A DNA stretch of 64,000 nt from Martinezella rhizogenes (GTDB taxonomy: Bacteria > Pseudomonadota > Alphaproteobacteria > Rhizobiales > Rhizobiaceae): assembly GCA_013322215.1 (NCBI GenBank), contig JAAMEZ010000036.1, positions 682,001 through 746,000 of the forward strand, in the 5' to 3' direction. Of this stretch, positions 7,899-15,840 are shown one piece after another. The notes under the pieces were generated by a model that was not told the DNA's origin, searched no databases, and saw only the letters and a list, made by a program, of their open reading frames with translations. Position numbers and translations under genes: made by a program. Each line of letters begins with the position of its first letter. Position 1 is the stretch's first letter.

Positions 7899-8825
7899 TT
7901 AGAGCTTCTTGGCGACCTCGCTTGCCGCTTCCCGGATCGTCTGCATCAGGATCGATAATGGCAGGCTGAGCACGGCATCTGTGCGAACGGTCAAGCCAAC
8001 CGGTCCCTTTGTCTCGCTGGTGTCGATCGGCAGCAGCGCCAGCAGCCCATCATCGACATCGCCGGCAACGACGCCGGCCGAGATGATCCAGATGGCGTCG
8101 CTCGACCGCACGAAGGCGCGGCCGAACGAGTCGGAGACGGTTTCAATCTGGTTGGGCAGTCCGCCGGAGCCGTTGGCGATCAGGAAGCTCTCGACGAAGG
8201 GACGGATGATCGAGCCGCGTGTCGGCATGAGGATCGTATAGCGATTGAGATCGGAAAACATCGACTGCCCGTCGGAAAGCAAGGGATGACCGGCCCTGAC
8301 CGCAAAGACGACCTGTTCGGAATAGAGGTGCTCGAATGAAAAGCCGGTCATCTTGTCGGGGCTTGCCAATCGGCCGACGACGAGATCGAGATCGCCGACG
8401 CGCAACTGCTCCAGAAGCACGGCATTTTCCCCTGTCACGATCTTGATACGGCTCCAGGTCTCCTCTTTCAAAAACAGGTCCATCGCCCGGGGCATGATCC
8501 GCGTCGAGACCGTCGGCAGCGCGCCGACACGGATCGCTGGTGCTTCGCCGGAGCGCTCCTGCGAGACGGAATCCAGGCCTTGCCGAAGCGCCGTCAGCGC
8601 GGCACCGGCATGGCGGAGAAAGACTTCGCCGTAGCGGGTAATGCGGATGCCGCGTCCGTCGCGTTCGAAAACGGCGACACCGAGTGCTTCTTCCAGCTCG
8701 CGGATCGTCTTCGTCACTGCCGGCTGGCTGATATTCAGCAGTCCGGCGGCCTTGATCACGCTTTTCTGGCGCGCAACCTCGACAAAGGTCTGCAGATGGC
8801 GGAACTTGATGCGCGCGTCGAGCAT
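7899..8825 (-). CDS. pcaQ: LysR-family activator PcaQ
   Basis: The product (308 aa) has an N-terminal HTH (FRHLQTFVEVARQKSVIKAAGLL and SQPAVTKTIRELEEALG, residues about 8-60) and a LysR effector domain (about 95-300). PcaQ activates pcaDCHGB and a protocatechuate transporter in response to 3-carboxy-muconate-type intermediates in Agrobacterium and Sinorhizobium. I chose ATG 8823-8825, giving MLDARIKFRHLQ, the usual PcaQ start; a GTG two codons upstream (8829-8831) is possible. It is divergent from pcaD, and the PcaQ box lies only 9 bases upstream of its own start codon, which suggests autorepression. Confidence 0.92.
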   Translation of the reverse strand: MLDARIKFRHLQTFVEVARQKSVIKAAGLLNISQPAVTKTIRELEEALGVAVFERDGRGIRITRYGEVFLRHAGAALTALRQGLDSVSQERSGEAPAIRVGALPTVSTRIMPRAMDLFLKEETWSRIKIVTGENAVLLEQLRVGDLDLVVGRLASPDKMTGFSFEHLYSEQVVFAVRAGHPLLSDGQSMFSDLNRYTILMPTRGSIIRPFVESFLIANGSGGLPNQIETVSDSFGRAFVRSSDAIWIISAGVVAGDVDDGLLALLPIDTSETKGPVGLTVRTDAVLSLPLSILMQTIREAASEVAKKL

Positions 8826-8833
8826 GCTCACTC

Positions 8834-8849
8834 ATAACCCTGGAGTTAT
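8834..8849 (+). promoter_or_regulatory. PcaQ binding box in front of pcaDCHGB
   Basis: The sequence ATAACC-CTGG-AGTTAT (8834-8849) is a near-perfect dyad. It fits the published PcaQ motif of Agrobacterium and Sinorhizobium, ATAACC-N4-GGTTAA. It is 71 bases upstream of the pcaD start and 9 bases upstream of pcaQ. Confidence 0.78.
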
Positions 8850-8919
8850 CGTAGAGCAAAGAAATATCATTTTACCTAACCAGATTATACATCCAATCTC
8901 GTGCCCGAGGAGATTTCCA

Positions 8920-9726
8920 GTGCAGTTTGCCCGTATCAACGACGTCACGATCCACTATCAGATCATCGGTGGTCCCGCCGACAAGCCTGTTCTCGTCTTT
9001 GCCAATTCGCTCGGCACCGATTTCCGGATCTGGCGGGATGTGATCGTGCGGCTCGCCGGCGATTTCGCCATCGTGCTCTACGACAAGCGCGGCCATGGCC
9101 TCTCCGATCTTGGCCAGATGCCCTATTCCATTGAGGATCATGCGACCGACCTTGCCGGCCTGCTCGATTTCCTTTCGATCAAGAATGCCATCATTTGCGG
9201 GCTTTCGGTCGGCGGACTGGTCGCCCAGTCGCTCTATCAGCGTCGCCCGGATCTGGTGCGGGCGCTGATCCTCTGCGACACCGCCCACAAGATCGGCACG
9301 GCCGAAAGCTGGAATGCCCGCATCGCCAAGGTCGAGGCTGATGGCATCGAGTCCATCGTCGATTCCATCATGGAGCGCTGGTTCACGCCCGCCTTCCGCC
9401 GCTCGGAAAACATCGCCTTTGCCGGCTATTGCAACATGCTGATCCGCCAGCCGGTTGCAGGCTATGCCGCCACCTGCGCGGCGCTTCGGGATGCCGATCT
9501 CACCGAAGCCGCGAGCAAGATCGCGGTGCCTACCATCTGCATCGTCGGCGATCAGGATGGTTCCACTCCGCCGGAGCTCGTGCTTTCGACGGCAAAGCTC
9601 ATCCCGAATGCGCGTTATGAAGTGATCAAGGACGCCGGCCATATCCCCTGCGTCGAACAACCCGAGGCGTTGACCGAAGTCATCCGTGCCTTCGTCGACG
9701 TCGTCCTGCGTGGAGAACAAGCCTGA
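8920..9726 (+). CDS. pcaD: 3-oxoadipate enol-lactonase PcaD
   Basis: This alpha/beta-hydrolase (268 aa) hydrolyses 3-oxoadipate enol-lactone to 3-oxoadipate. The nucleophile is S96 in CGLSVGGL; the acid is in GDQDGSTPP and the histidine in DAGHIPCVEQP. The start is a GTG at 8920-8922, chosen because a strong GAGGAGA lies 6 bases upstream and the product then starts MQFARINDVTIHYQ as in the family; upstream extension of the frame runs back through pcaQ. It is the first gene of pcaDCHGB and its stop overlaps the pcaC start by one base. Confidence 0.93.
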   Translation: MQFARINDVTIHYQIIGGPADKPVLVFANSLGTDFRIWRDVIVRLAGDFAIVLYDKRGHGLSDLGQMPYSIEDHATDLAGLLDFLSIKNAIICGLSVGGLVAQSLYQRRPDLVRALILCDTAHKIGTAESWNARIAKVEADGIESIVDSIMERWFTPAFRRSENIAFAGYCNMLIRQPVAGYAATCAALRDADLTEAASKIAVPTICIVGDQDGSTPPELVLSTAKLIPNARYEVIKDAGHIPCVEQPEALTEVIRAFVDVVLRGEQA

Positions 9727-10130
9727 TGAATGACCCCACCGCGCCGTCCGAGCGTTATCTGCAAGGCATGGCGACGCGCCGCGCCGTGCTCGGCGATGGC
9801 CATGTCGATCGCGCCCAGCAGGCTGTGACGGAGTTCGACCAGCCTTTTCAGGAGCTCATCACCGAAGCGGCTTGGGGGCATGTTTGGTCACGCCCGACGC
9901 TCAGCCGGCGTGAGCGCTCCATCGTGACGATCGCGCTTCTGGCCGCACTTGGTCAGGATGATGAGGTGGCCATGCATGTACGCGCCACGCGCAACACCGG
10001 CGCGACGCGTAACGACATCTGCGAGGCGCTTCTGCATGTGGCGATCTATGCCGGCGTGCCGGCGGCAAACCATGCGATCAAGATCGCCAAGCAGGTTTTT
10101 GAACAGATGGACGCCGAACAGGCGGCATGA
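9726..10130 (+). CDS. pcaC: 4-carboxymuconolactone decarboxylase PcaC
   Basis: This small protein (134 aa) decarboxylates 4-carboxymuconolactone to 3-oxoadipate enol-lactone. It has the AhpD/CMD-like core SRRERSIVTIALLAALG, then HVRATRNTGATRNDICEALLH, which includes the proton-transfer residues, and the usual tail motif YAGVPAANHAI. Length is that of stand-alone PcaC. Its ATG overlaps the pcaD stop (TGATG), so translation is coupled; pcaH begins 12 bases after its stop. Confidence 0.95.
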   Translation: MNDPTAPSERYLQGMATRRAVLGDGHVDRAQQAVTEFDQPFQELITEAAWGHVWSRPTLSRRERSIVTIALLAALGQDDEVAMHVRATRNTGATRNDICEALLHVAIYAGVPAANHAIKIAKQVFEQMDAEQAA

Positions 10131-10142
10131 AGCGAGGCAGAC

Positions 10143-10892
10143 ATGTCCGATAGAAGCAACAGCAAGCCCGAGACCGGCGCCTTTTTCGCGAGAGACCGCG
10201 CCTGGCATCCGCCGGCCTTTGCGCCCGGCTACAAGACCTCCGTGCTGCGCTCGCCGCAGCGCGCATTGCTGTCGCTCGACGGCACCATCTCGGAGATCAC
10301 CGGGCCGGTCTTTGGCCATTCCATATTGAACGAACTCGACAACGACCTGATCCATAATTTTGCCAAGCCCGGCGAGAGCGCCATCGGAGAGCGGATCATC
10401 GTCCACGGCCGCGTGCTTGACGAGCGCGGCCGGTCGGTGCCGGGTGTCCTGCTCGAATTCTGGCAGGCCAACGCCGGCGGGCGTTACCGCCACAAAAAGG
10501 AAACCTATCTCGCCGCCATCGATCCGAATTTCGGCGGTTGCGGCCGCGCCATCACCGATGACGAAGGGCGCTACGCCTTCCGCACCATCCGCCCCGGCGC
10601 CTATCCCTGGCCGAATGGCGTCAACGACTGGCGCCCGGCGCATATCCATTTCTCTGTCTTCGGCCATGGCTTTGCGCAGCGGCTGATCACGCAAATGTAT
10701 TTCGAGGGCGATCCGATGATCTGGAAATGTCCGATCGTCGGCACGATCCCCGACAGACAGGCGATCGAGCAGCTGATCGCGCCGCTCGACTGGGGTAACA
10801 CGATCCCGATGGATGCTCGCGCCTATAAATTCGATATCGTGCTGCGCGGTCGTCGGTCGACCCTGTTCGAAAACCGACTGGAGGGCAATTGA
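10143..10892 (+). CDS. pcaH: Protocatechuate 3,4-dioxygenase beta subunit PcaH
   Basis: The beta subunit (249 aa) carries the non-heme Fe(III) that cleaves protocatechuate between the two hydroxyls to 3-carboxy-cis,cis-muconate. The four iron ligands are visible as Y115, Y154, H167 and H169; their spacing (39, 13, 2) is exactly that of Y408, Y447, H460 and H462 in the Pseudomonas enzyme. The N-terminal block contains the family motif WHPPAFAPGYKTSVLRSP. The stop overlaps the pcaG start by one base (TGATG), which suits a 1:1 heteromeric complex. Confidence 0.96.
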   Translation: MSDRSNSKPETGAFFARDRAWHPPAFAPGYKTSVLRSPQRALLSLDGTISEITGPVFGHSILNELDNDLIHNFAKPGESAIGERIIVHGRVLDERGRSVPGVLLEFWQANAGGRYRHKKETYLAAIDPNFGGCGRAITDDEGRYAFRTIRPGAYPWPNGVNDWRPAHIHFSVFGHGFAQRLITQMYFEGDPMIWKCPIVGTIPDRQAIEQLIAPLDWGNTIPMDARAYKFDIVLRGRRSTLFENRLEGN

Positions 10893-11506
10893 TGGTACAG
10901 GAACTCGGCTATCTCAAGGAAACGCCGTCGCAGACGGCAGGGCCTTACGTCCACATCGGCCTGACGCCGAACTATAGCGAGATCGGCGGCGTCTACGAAA
11001 TCGATCTCGGCTCCACCATGGTCAACGACAAGACGCTCGGCGAGCGCATCACGATAACGGGCAGGGTGCTCGACGGTGCCGGAGCGCCGGTCAAGGACGC
11101 CGTCCTGGAAATCTGGCAGGCCGACAGCGCCGGCTTCTACAACAGCCCCTCGGAGCTGCGAGGCACTGCCGATCCGAATTTCACCGGCTGGGGGCGCTGC
11201 CCGACCAATTCGGCCGATGGCGTTTTTCGTTTCGAGACCATCAAACCCGGCCGTGTTCCCTTCAAGGACGGCCGCAAGATGGCGCCGCACATCACTGTCT
11301 GGATCGTGGCGCGCGGTATCAATATCGGCTTGCACACGCGGATGTATTTTCCGGAAGAAGCTGCCGCCAACGCGGAAGATCCTTTGCTTGCCCGCATCGA
11401 ACACAAGGAGCGTTTGGCAACGCTGATCGCCCGCAAGGAAGGCTCCGTCTACACCTTCGACGTCCATTTGCAGGGCGACAAGGAAACGGTTTTCCTCGAT
11501 ATATAA
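10892..11506 (+). CDS. pcaG: Protocatechuate 3,4-dioxygenase alpha subunit PcaG
   Basis: The alpha subunit (204 aa) pairs with PcaH and shapes its active site but does not bind iron. It begins MVQELGYLKETPSQTAGPYVHIGL, the usual PcaG N-terminus, and keeps the intradiol dioxygenase core (VLEIWQADSAG, then FTGWGR, then APHITVWIVARG), in which the iron histidines of PcaH are not conserved. I use ATG 10892 rather than the TTG one codon before. It is coupled to pcaH and followed by pcaB after only 3 bases. Confidence 0.95.
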   Translation: MVQELGYLKETPSQTAGPYVHIGLTPNYSEIGGVYEIDLGSTMVNDKTLGERITITGRVLDGAGAPVKDAVLEIWQADSAGFYNSPSELRGTADPNFTGWGRCPTNSADGVFRFETIKPGRVPFKDGRKMAPHITVWIVARGINIGLHTRMYFPEEAAANAEDPLLARIEHKERLATLIARKEGSVYTFDVHLQGDKETVFLDI

Positions 11507-11509
11507 GCC

Positions 11510-12562
11510 ATGAGCGTTTCTCCCTTCGACCATCCTTTTCTGTCCAGCCTTCTCGGTGACGAGGAGATTGCGGCGTATTTTTCCGCCAAGGCCGACATCC
11601 GCGCCATGCTGGCCTTCGAAGCCGCGCTTGCCGAGGTCGAGGCGCGGCATGGGTTGATCCCGCAGGCAGCGGCTGCTCGTATCGCCGAAGTCTGCGCGAC
11701 TTTCGAACCGGATCTGCAAAGCCTGAGGACGGCGACGGCTTCAGATGGCGTCGTCGTCCCCGATCTTGTTAGGCAGCTGCGCAAGGCCGTCGGCGAGGAT
11801 GCAGGCAAGCATGTCCACTTCGGCGCCACCAGCCAGGATGTCATCGATACCAGCCTGATGATGCGGCTGAAGGCGGCGGCATTTATCCTGAGCGGCCGCC
11901 TCTTCGCCGTATCATCCGCGCTTGCCAAACTGGATGAGCGTTTCGGATCGAACAGGCTGATGGGTCGCACCCGGATGCAGGCGGCGATTGCGATCACGGT
12001 GTCCGATCGGCTGCAGGCGTGGCAGCATCCGCTCGATCAGTATCGGGACCGGCTGACGCAGGAGACTTTCCCGCTGCAGTTCGGCGGTGCGGCGGGTACG
12101 CTTGAAAAGTTCAGGCCGCAAGCGGCCGAAATCAGGAGCGCGCTGGCACAGGCGCTCGGCCTGACGGACGAGCCGCAGTGGCAGAGCCAAAGGGGGCGCA
12201 TTGCCGAACTTGCCGGGCTCTTGTCCATGATCTCGGGCAGTCTCGGCAAGATCGGCCAGGATGTCGCACTTCTGGCGCAGGCGGGCGACGAGATCGAGCT
12301 TGCCGGCGGCGGTGGCTCGTCGGCGATGCCGCACAAACAAAACCCGGTTGCGGCCGAAACGCTGGTCACGCTTGCCCGCTTCAATGCGGTGCAGCTTTCG
12401 GGCATTCACCACTCGCTCGTGCACGAGCAGGAGCGTTCGGGTGCTGCCTGGACATTGGAATGGCTGCTCTTGCCGCCTATGGTGGTGACAACGGCGGTGT
12501 CGCTGCGCCATGCCCTGCAATTGATCGGCATGATCAAGCGTCTGGGAACTGCAGCGGAGTAG
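11510..12562 (+). CDS. pcaB: 3-carboxy-cis,cis-muconate cycloisomerase PcaB
   Basis: This member of the fumarase/aspartase superfamily (350 aa) lactonises 3-carboxy-cis,cis-muconate to 4-carboxymuconolactone. The superfamily signature GSSAMPHKQNP is at residues 269-279, and the earlier conserved HFGATSQDVIDT block is present. At 350 residues it has the shorter C-terminus normal for alphaproteobacterial PcaB, compared with about 450 in Pseudomonas. It is the last gene of the pcaDCHGB operon; the next gene is 145 bases away with its own candidate box. Confidence 0.93.
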   Translation: MSVSPFDHPFLSSLLGDEEIAAYFSAKADIRAMLAFEAALAEVEARHGLIPQAAAARIAEVCATFEPDLQSLRTATASDGVVVPDLVRQLRKAVGEDAGKHVHFGATSQDVIDTSLMMRLKAAAFILSGRLFAVSSALAKLDERFGSNRLMGRTRMQAAIAITVSDRLQAWQHPLDQYRDRLTQETFPLQFGGAAGTLEKFRPQAAEIRSALAQALGLTDEPQWQSQRGRIAELAGLLSMISGSLGKIGQDVALLAQAGDEIELAGGGGSSAMPHKQNPVAAETLVTLARFNAVQLSGIHHSLVHEQERSGAAWTLEWLLLPPMVVTTAVSLRHALQLIGMIKRLGTAAE

Positions 12563-12579
12563 GATATTTACCGCTAATC

Positions 12580-12595
12580 ATAACCGAATAAGTAT
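12580..12595 (+). promoter_or_regulatory. Degenerate PcaQ-like box before the ABC transporter
   Basis: ATAACC-GAAT-AAGTAT (12580-12595) keeps the full left half-site and spacing of the PcaQ box found before pcaD, with a weaker right half. It lies 113 bases upstream of the binding-protein gene. In Sinorhizobium meliloti, PcaQ is known to control a protocatechuate ABC transporter. Confidence 0.45.
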
Positions 12596-12707
12596 GGATG
12601 GAAGGTTTTATTTCATTTTACATCACCTTTTCCTATGAGAAATTGGCGATGATCAGGATTTAAACGATCAAGGGCGGCACAAGAAACGGCTGCCGGGAGG
12701 AGAAAAA

Positions 12708-13880
12708 ATGAAACGGTTTGTGTTGGCCGCCATTGCGGCCGTTGCTCTTGGCGGTGCCGCCTATGCCGATACCATCAAGGTTGGCGTCATCGGCCCGTTC
12801 TCCGGTCCGTTCGCGCTGCAGGGCAAGAATTTCAAGGCCGGCATCGACGCCTATATGGCCATGAACGGCAAGAAGGTCGGCAACGACGAGGTGGAGGTGA
12901 TCTATCGCGATTTGCCTGCGGCTGATCCGGCCCAATCAAAGTCGCTCGCCCAGGAACTTGTCGTCAAGGAGAAGGTTCAGTATCTCGCCGGCTTCTACTT
13001 CACGCCGGATGCGATGGCCGTGACGCCGATCCTCAAGCAGGCCAACGTGCCGATGGTGATCTTCAACGCTGCGACCTCGGCGATCGTCACCAAGAGCCCG
13101 CTCGTCGTGCGCACTTCCTTTACCACCTGGCAGACCTCGACGCCGATCGCCAAGGTCGCCTTTGACGCAGGCGTGAAGAAGGTCATCTCCGTCGTCAGCG
13201 ATTACGGTCCGGGCGTCGATGCCGAAAATGCCTTCAAGGCCGGTTTCGAGAAGCAGGGCGGCCAGGTGGTCCAGGCGATCCGCATGCCGCTATCGACCAA
13301 CGACTTCAGCCCGATCATGCAGCGCATCAAGGATTCCGGCGCGCAGGGCGTCTTCGCCTTCCTGCCGTCAGGCCCGACGACGCTCGGCTTCGTCAAGGCC
13401 TATAATGAGAACGGCTTGAAGTCGGCTGGCATCAAGCTGTTTGCGCCCGGCGACCTCACGCAGGAATCCGATCTGCCGGCGCTTGGCGACGCGGCACTCG
13501 GGATGCAGACGACCTTCCACTATGCGATTTCGCATGACTCAGCCGAAAACAAGGCTTTCGTCGCAGCTGCTGGCAAGGCGATCGGTAATCCTGCCGAACT
13601 GACTTTCCCGGCCGTCGGCGCCTTTGATGGCATGCATGTCATCTACAGGATGATCGAAGCGACGGGCGGCAAACAGGATGCGCAGAAGGCAGTCGATGCC
13701 GTGAAGGGTCTGTCCTGGGTCAGCCCGCGCGGTCCGGTCACCATCGATCCGGAAAGCCGGCATATCACGCAGAACATCTATCTGCGCGAAGTCGCCAAGG
13801 ACAGCGACGGCAAGTACTACAACAAGGAAATCCAGACCTTCGAGAAGCAGGGCGATCCCGGCCTTGCCGTCGCGAAGTAA
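12708..13880 (+). CDS. Branched-chain-type ABC solute-binding protein, probably protocatechuate
   Basis: This periplasmic binding protein (390 aa) has a Sec signal peptide (MKRFVLAAIAAVALGGAAYA, cleaved near AYA-DT) and the type I periplasmic-binding fold of the LivJ/aromatic-acid family (IKVGVIGPFSGPFALQGKNF, then PAADPAQSKSLAQELV). A very strong Shine-Dalgarno sequence (GGGAGGAG) precedes ATG. It heads a five-gene transporter operon directly after the pca genes and behind a PcaQ-like box. The parallel with the PcaQ-regulated protocatechuate ABC system of Sinorhizobium meliloti makes protocatechuate or a related hydroxybenzoate the likely ligand; this is inferred from context. Confidence 0.85.
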   Translation: MKRFVLAAIAAVALGGAAYADTIKVGVIGPFSGPFALQGKNFKAGIDAYMAMNGKKVGNDEVEVIYRDLPAADPAQSKSLAQELVVKEKVQYLAGFYFTPDAMAVTPILKQANVPMVIFNAATSAIVTKSPLVVRTSFTTWQTSTPIAKVAFDAGVKKVISVVSDYGPGVDAENAFKAGFEKQGGQVVQAIRMPLSTNDFSPIMQRIKDSGAQGVFAFLPSGPTTLGFVKAYNENGLKSAGIKLFAPGDLTQESDLPALGDAALGMQTTFHYAISHDSAENKAFVAAAGKAIGNPAELTFPAVGAFDGMHVIYRMIEATGGKQDAQKAVDAVKGLSWVSPRGPVTIDPESRHITQNIYLREVAKDSDGKYYNKEIQTFEKQGDPGLAVAK

Positions 13881-13897
13881 GCGCTCCTGAACCTGAA

Positions 13898-13926
13898 GCC
13901 CCTGATCGGAATCTCCGTTCAGGGGC
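13898..13926 (+). terminator. Strong hairpin between binding-protein and permease genes
   Basis: GCCCCTGA (13898-13905) pairs with TCAGGGGC (13919-13926), and inside it CGGA pairs with TCCG around a 3-base loop after a T-T mismatch. It starts 18 bases after the binding-protein stop. With no U-tract, it more likely acts as an mRNA stabiliser or attenuator that favours binding-protein expression over the permeases, as in mal-type operons. Confidence 0.6.
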
Positions 13927-13970
13927 GTGACAGCAGCGGTCGCGCAACAACAACCGGATCAGCGATTTCA

Positions 13971-14834
13971 ATGCAAACCGTGCTCAGCATAGCAGTCGAT
14001 GCCCTCGCTTACGGCATGGTGCTGTTCGTCATCTCCATCGGTCTCTCCGTCACGATGGGGCTGATGCGCGTCGTCAATCTGGCCCATGGTGCCTTTGCCA
14101 TGATCGGCGGCTATATCGCCTCTTATGCCGCGCACGACCTTGGTCTTGGCTATGCTGCGGCGGTGCTTCTGGCTGTCGTCGGCACCGTCATCATCTCCAT
14201 CCCGATCGAGCGGCTGCTTTATCGCCGCATCTATGGCGCGCCGGAGCTGACGCAGGTGCTGATGACGATCGGCATCACCTTTTGCATCATCGGTATCGCC
14301 AGTTATGTCTTCGGCCCGACCTTGAAGACCATACCGCTGCCGGGTAGCCTGCAGGGCTCGGTCGATCTCGGCTTCCGCACCATCGGCACGCACCGTATCT
14401 TCGCGATCGTCTGCGGTCTCGTGGTCGCGCTCGCGCTCTGGTATCTGATCGAGAAGACTGCGTTCGGCGTCAAGCTGCGCGCGTCCGTCGATAATGCCTC
14501 GATGGCGGCCGCGCTCGGCGTGCGCACGGAAGTGGTCTACGCGGTCAGCTTCGCCGTTGCGGTAGGGCTTGCCGCCTTCGGCGGCGTAGTGGGTGCGGAG
14601 CTCTTGCCCGTCGAACCTTATTATGCCCTGCGCTACATGGTGACTTTCCTCGTCGTCGTCTCGGTCGGCGGCGCCGGCTCGATCTCGGGTGCGTTGCTCG
14701 CCTGTCTCATCCTCGGCTGTATCGATACGACCGGCCGTTACCTCATGCCGGAATACGGGGAATTCTTCTTCTATCTGGCCGTCATTGCCATCGTCTGCGT
14801 CTTCCCGCGCGGCTTTGCCGGGAGAATGAAGTAA
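13971..14834 (+). CDS. ABC permease, LivH type
   Basis: This inner-membrane permease (287 aa) has about eight hydrophobic segments. The family motif GLSVTMGLMRVVNLAHGAFAM (starting near residue 24) and the cytoplasmic EKTAFGVKLRASVDN loop, the ATPase contact, identify it as LivH-like. It is one of two permeases of the probable protocatechuate importer. The gene is separated from the binding-protein gene by 90 bases that carry a hairpin and is followed by livM-like after one base. Confidence 0.88.
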   Translation: MQTVLSIAVDALAYGMVLFVISIGLSVTMGLMRVVNLAHGAFAMIGGYIASYAAHDLGLGYAAAVLLAVVGTVIISIPIERLLYRRIYGAPELTQVLMTIGITFCIIGIASYVFGPTLKTIPLPGSLQGSVDLGFRTIGTHRIFAIVCGLVVALALWYLIEKTAFGVKLRASVDNASMAAALGVRTEVVYAVSFAVAVGLAAFGGVVGAELLPVEPYYALRYMVTFLVVVSVGGAGSISGALLACLILGCIDTTGRYLMPEYGEFFFYLAVIAIVCVFPRGFAGRMK

Positions 14835-14835
14835 C

Positions 14836-15840
14836 ATGGCGTTGACGCTTGAAAGAGAGGCCACTTCGATCGTGACCAGACATCGTACATTCGGGCAGGA
14901 TCTGATCGCGGTTGCGGTCGTCATCGTCGTTGCTGCCGCCGGCTACCTGCTGTTTCCGGATAACCTTGCTCTTTTGACCCGGCTGATCGCGATTGCACTT
15001 CTCGTGCTGTCGCTCGATCTCGTCACCGGCTATTGCGGCGTGGCGACTCTCGGTCATGCGGCGCTGTTTGGTGCCGGCGCTTATGCGGCCGGCATCGCAT
15101 CAGCCCATTACGGCATCAACGATCCACTGTTGATGACGCTTGCCGGCGTTGTCGTCGGAGCCATCGCCGGGCTGGTCTGCAGCGTCGTCATCTTGCGAGC
15201 GCACGGGCTGCCGCAACTCGTGCTGTCGATCGCGCTGATCTATCTCTTCCACGAATTCGCCAACAAGGCATCGAGCTGGACAGGCGGCAGCGACGGATTG
15301 TCGGGCATATCGGCCGATCCGCTTTTCGGTACTTTCGAATTCGATCTCTATGGGCATACAGCCTACATCTACGGCGTGGCGCTGCTGCTGATTGCGCTTG
15401 TGCTGTTGCGAATTCTCGTGCGCTCGCCCTTCGGCATGCTTTGCCGCGGCATTCGTCAGGACCCGCTGCGCATCCGTGCCATGGGCGCCTCGCCAAAGGT
15501 GGCGCTGATCAAGATGTATATGATTTCCGGCGCCGTTGCCGGCGTCGGCGGCGCGCTGACGGCGATCTCGACGCAGGTCGTTGGCCTCGACAGCCTGTCC
15601 TTCACGCAATCGGCGGAGGCGCTGGTCATGCTCGTGCTCGGCGGCACCGGATCCTTGTTCGGTGCTCTTGTCGGCACCGTGATCTTCATGCTCTTCGAAG
15701 ATTATGTCTCCGCCGCCAATCCTTTCCATTGGCTGACGATCGTCGGTGCGCTTCTCATCTTCGTGGTTCTCTTCGCGCCCAAAGGGATTTACGGAACGGC
15801 CGCCGCCTATCTGGCCCGTCGCAGAGAGGCACGGGCATGA
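14836..15840 (+). CDS. ABC permease, LivM type
   Basis: This second permease (334 aa) has the LivM motif SLDLVTGYCGVATLGHAALFGAGAYAAG in its first third and the EAA-like cytoplasmic loop RSPFGMLCRGIRQDPLRIRAMG. It forms the transmembrane pore with the LivH-type partner encoded just before it. The last codons overlap the start of the ATPase gene by four bases (ATGA). Substrate specificity is not visible in the sequence. Confidence 0.88.
   Translation: MALTLEREATSIVTRHRTFGQDLIAVAVVIVVAAAGYLLFPDNLALLTRLIAIALLVLSLDLVTGYCGVATLGHAALFGAGAYAAGIASAHYGINDPLLMTLAGVVVGAIAGLVCSVVILRAHGLPQLVLSIALIYLFHEFANKASSWTGGSDGLSGISADPLFGTFEFDLYGHTAYIYGVALLLIALVLLRILVRSPFGMLCRGIRQDPLRIRAMGASPKVALIKMYMISGAVAGVGGALTAISTQVVGLDSLSFTQSAEALVMLVLGGTGSLFGALVGTVIFMLFEDYVSAANPFHWLTIVGALLIFVVLFAPKGIYGTAAAYLARRREARA

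Noticed and set aside
8826..8831. GTG start two codons upstream of the chosen pcaQ start
   Set aside because: The ATG at 8823-8825 gives the usual PcaQ N-terminus and no better ribosome site supports the GTG; it remains possible.
15033..15836. Extension of the LivG-type gene far upstream
   Set aside because: The extension is antiphase to the LivM-type permease and arginine-rich; the ATGA overlap at 15837 and the LivG N-terminus fix the start.
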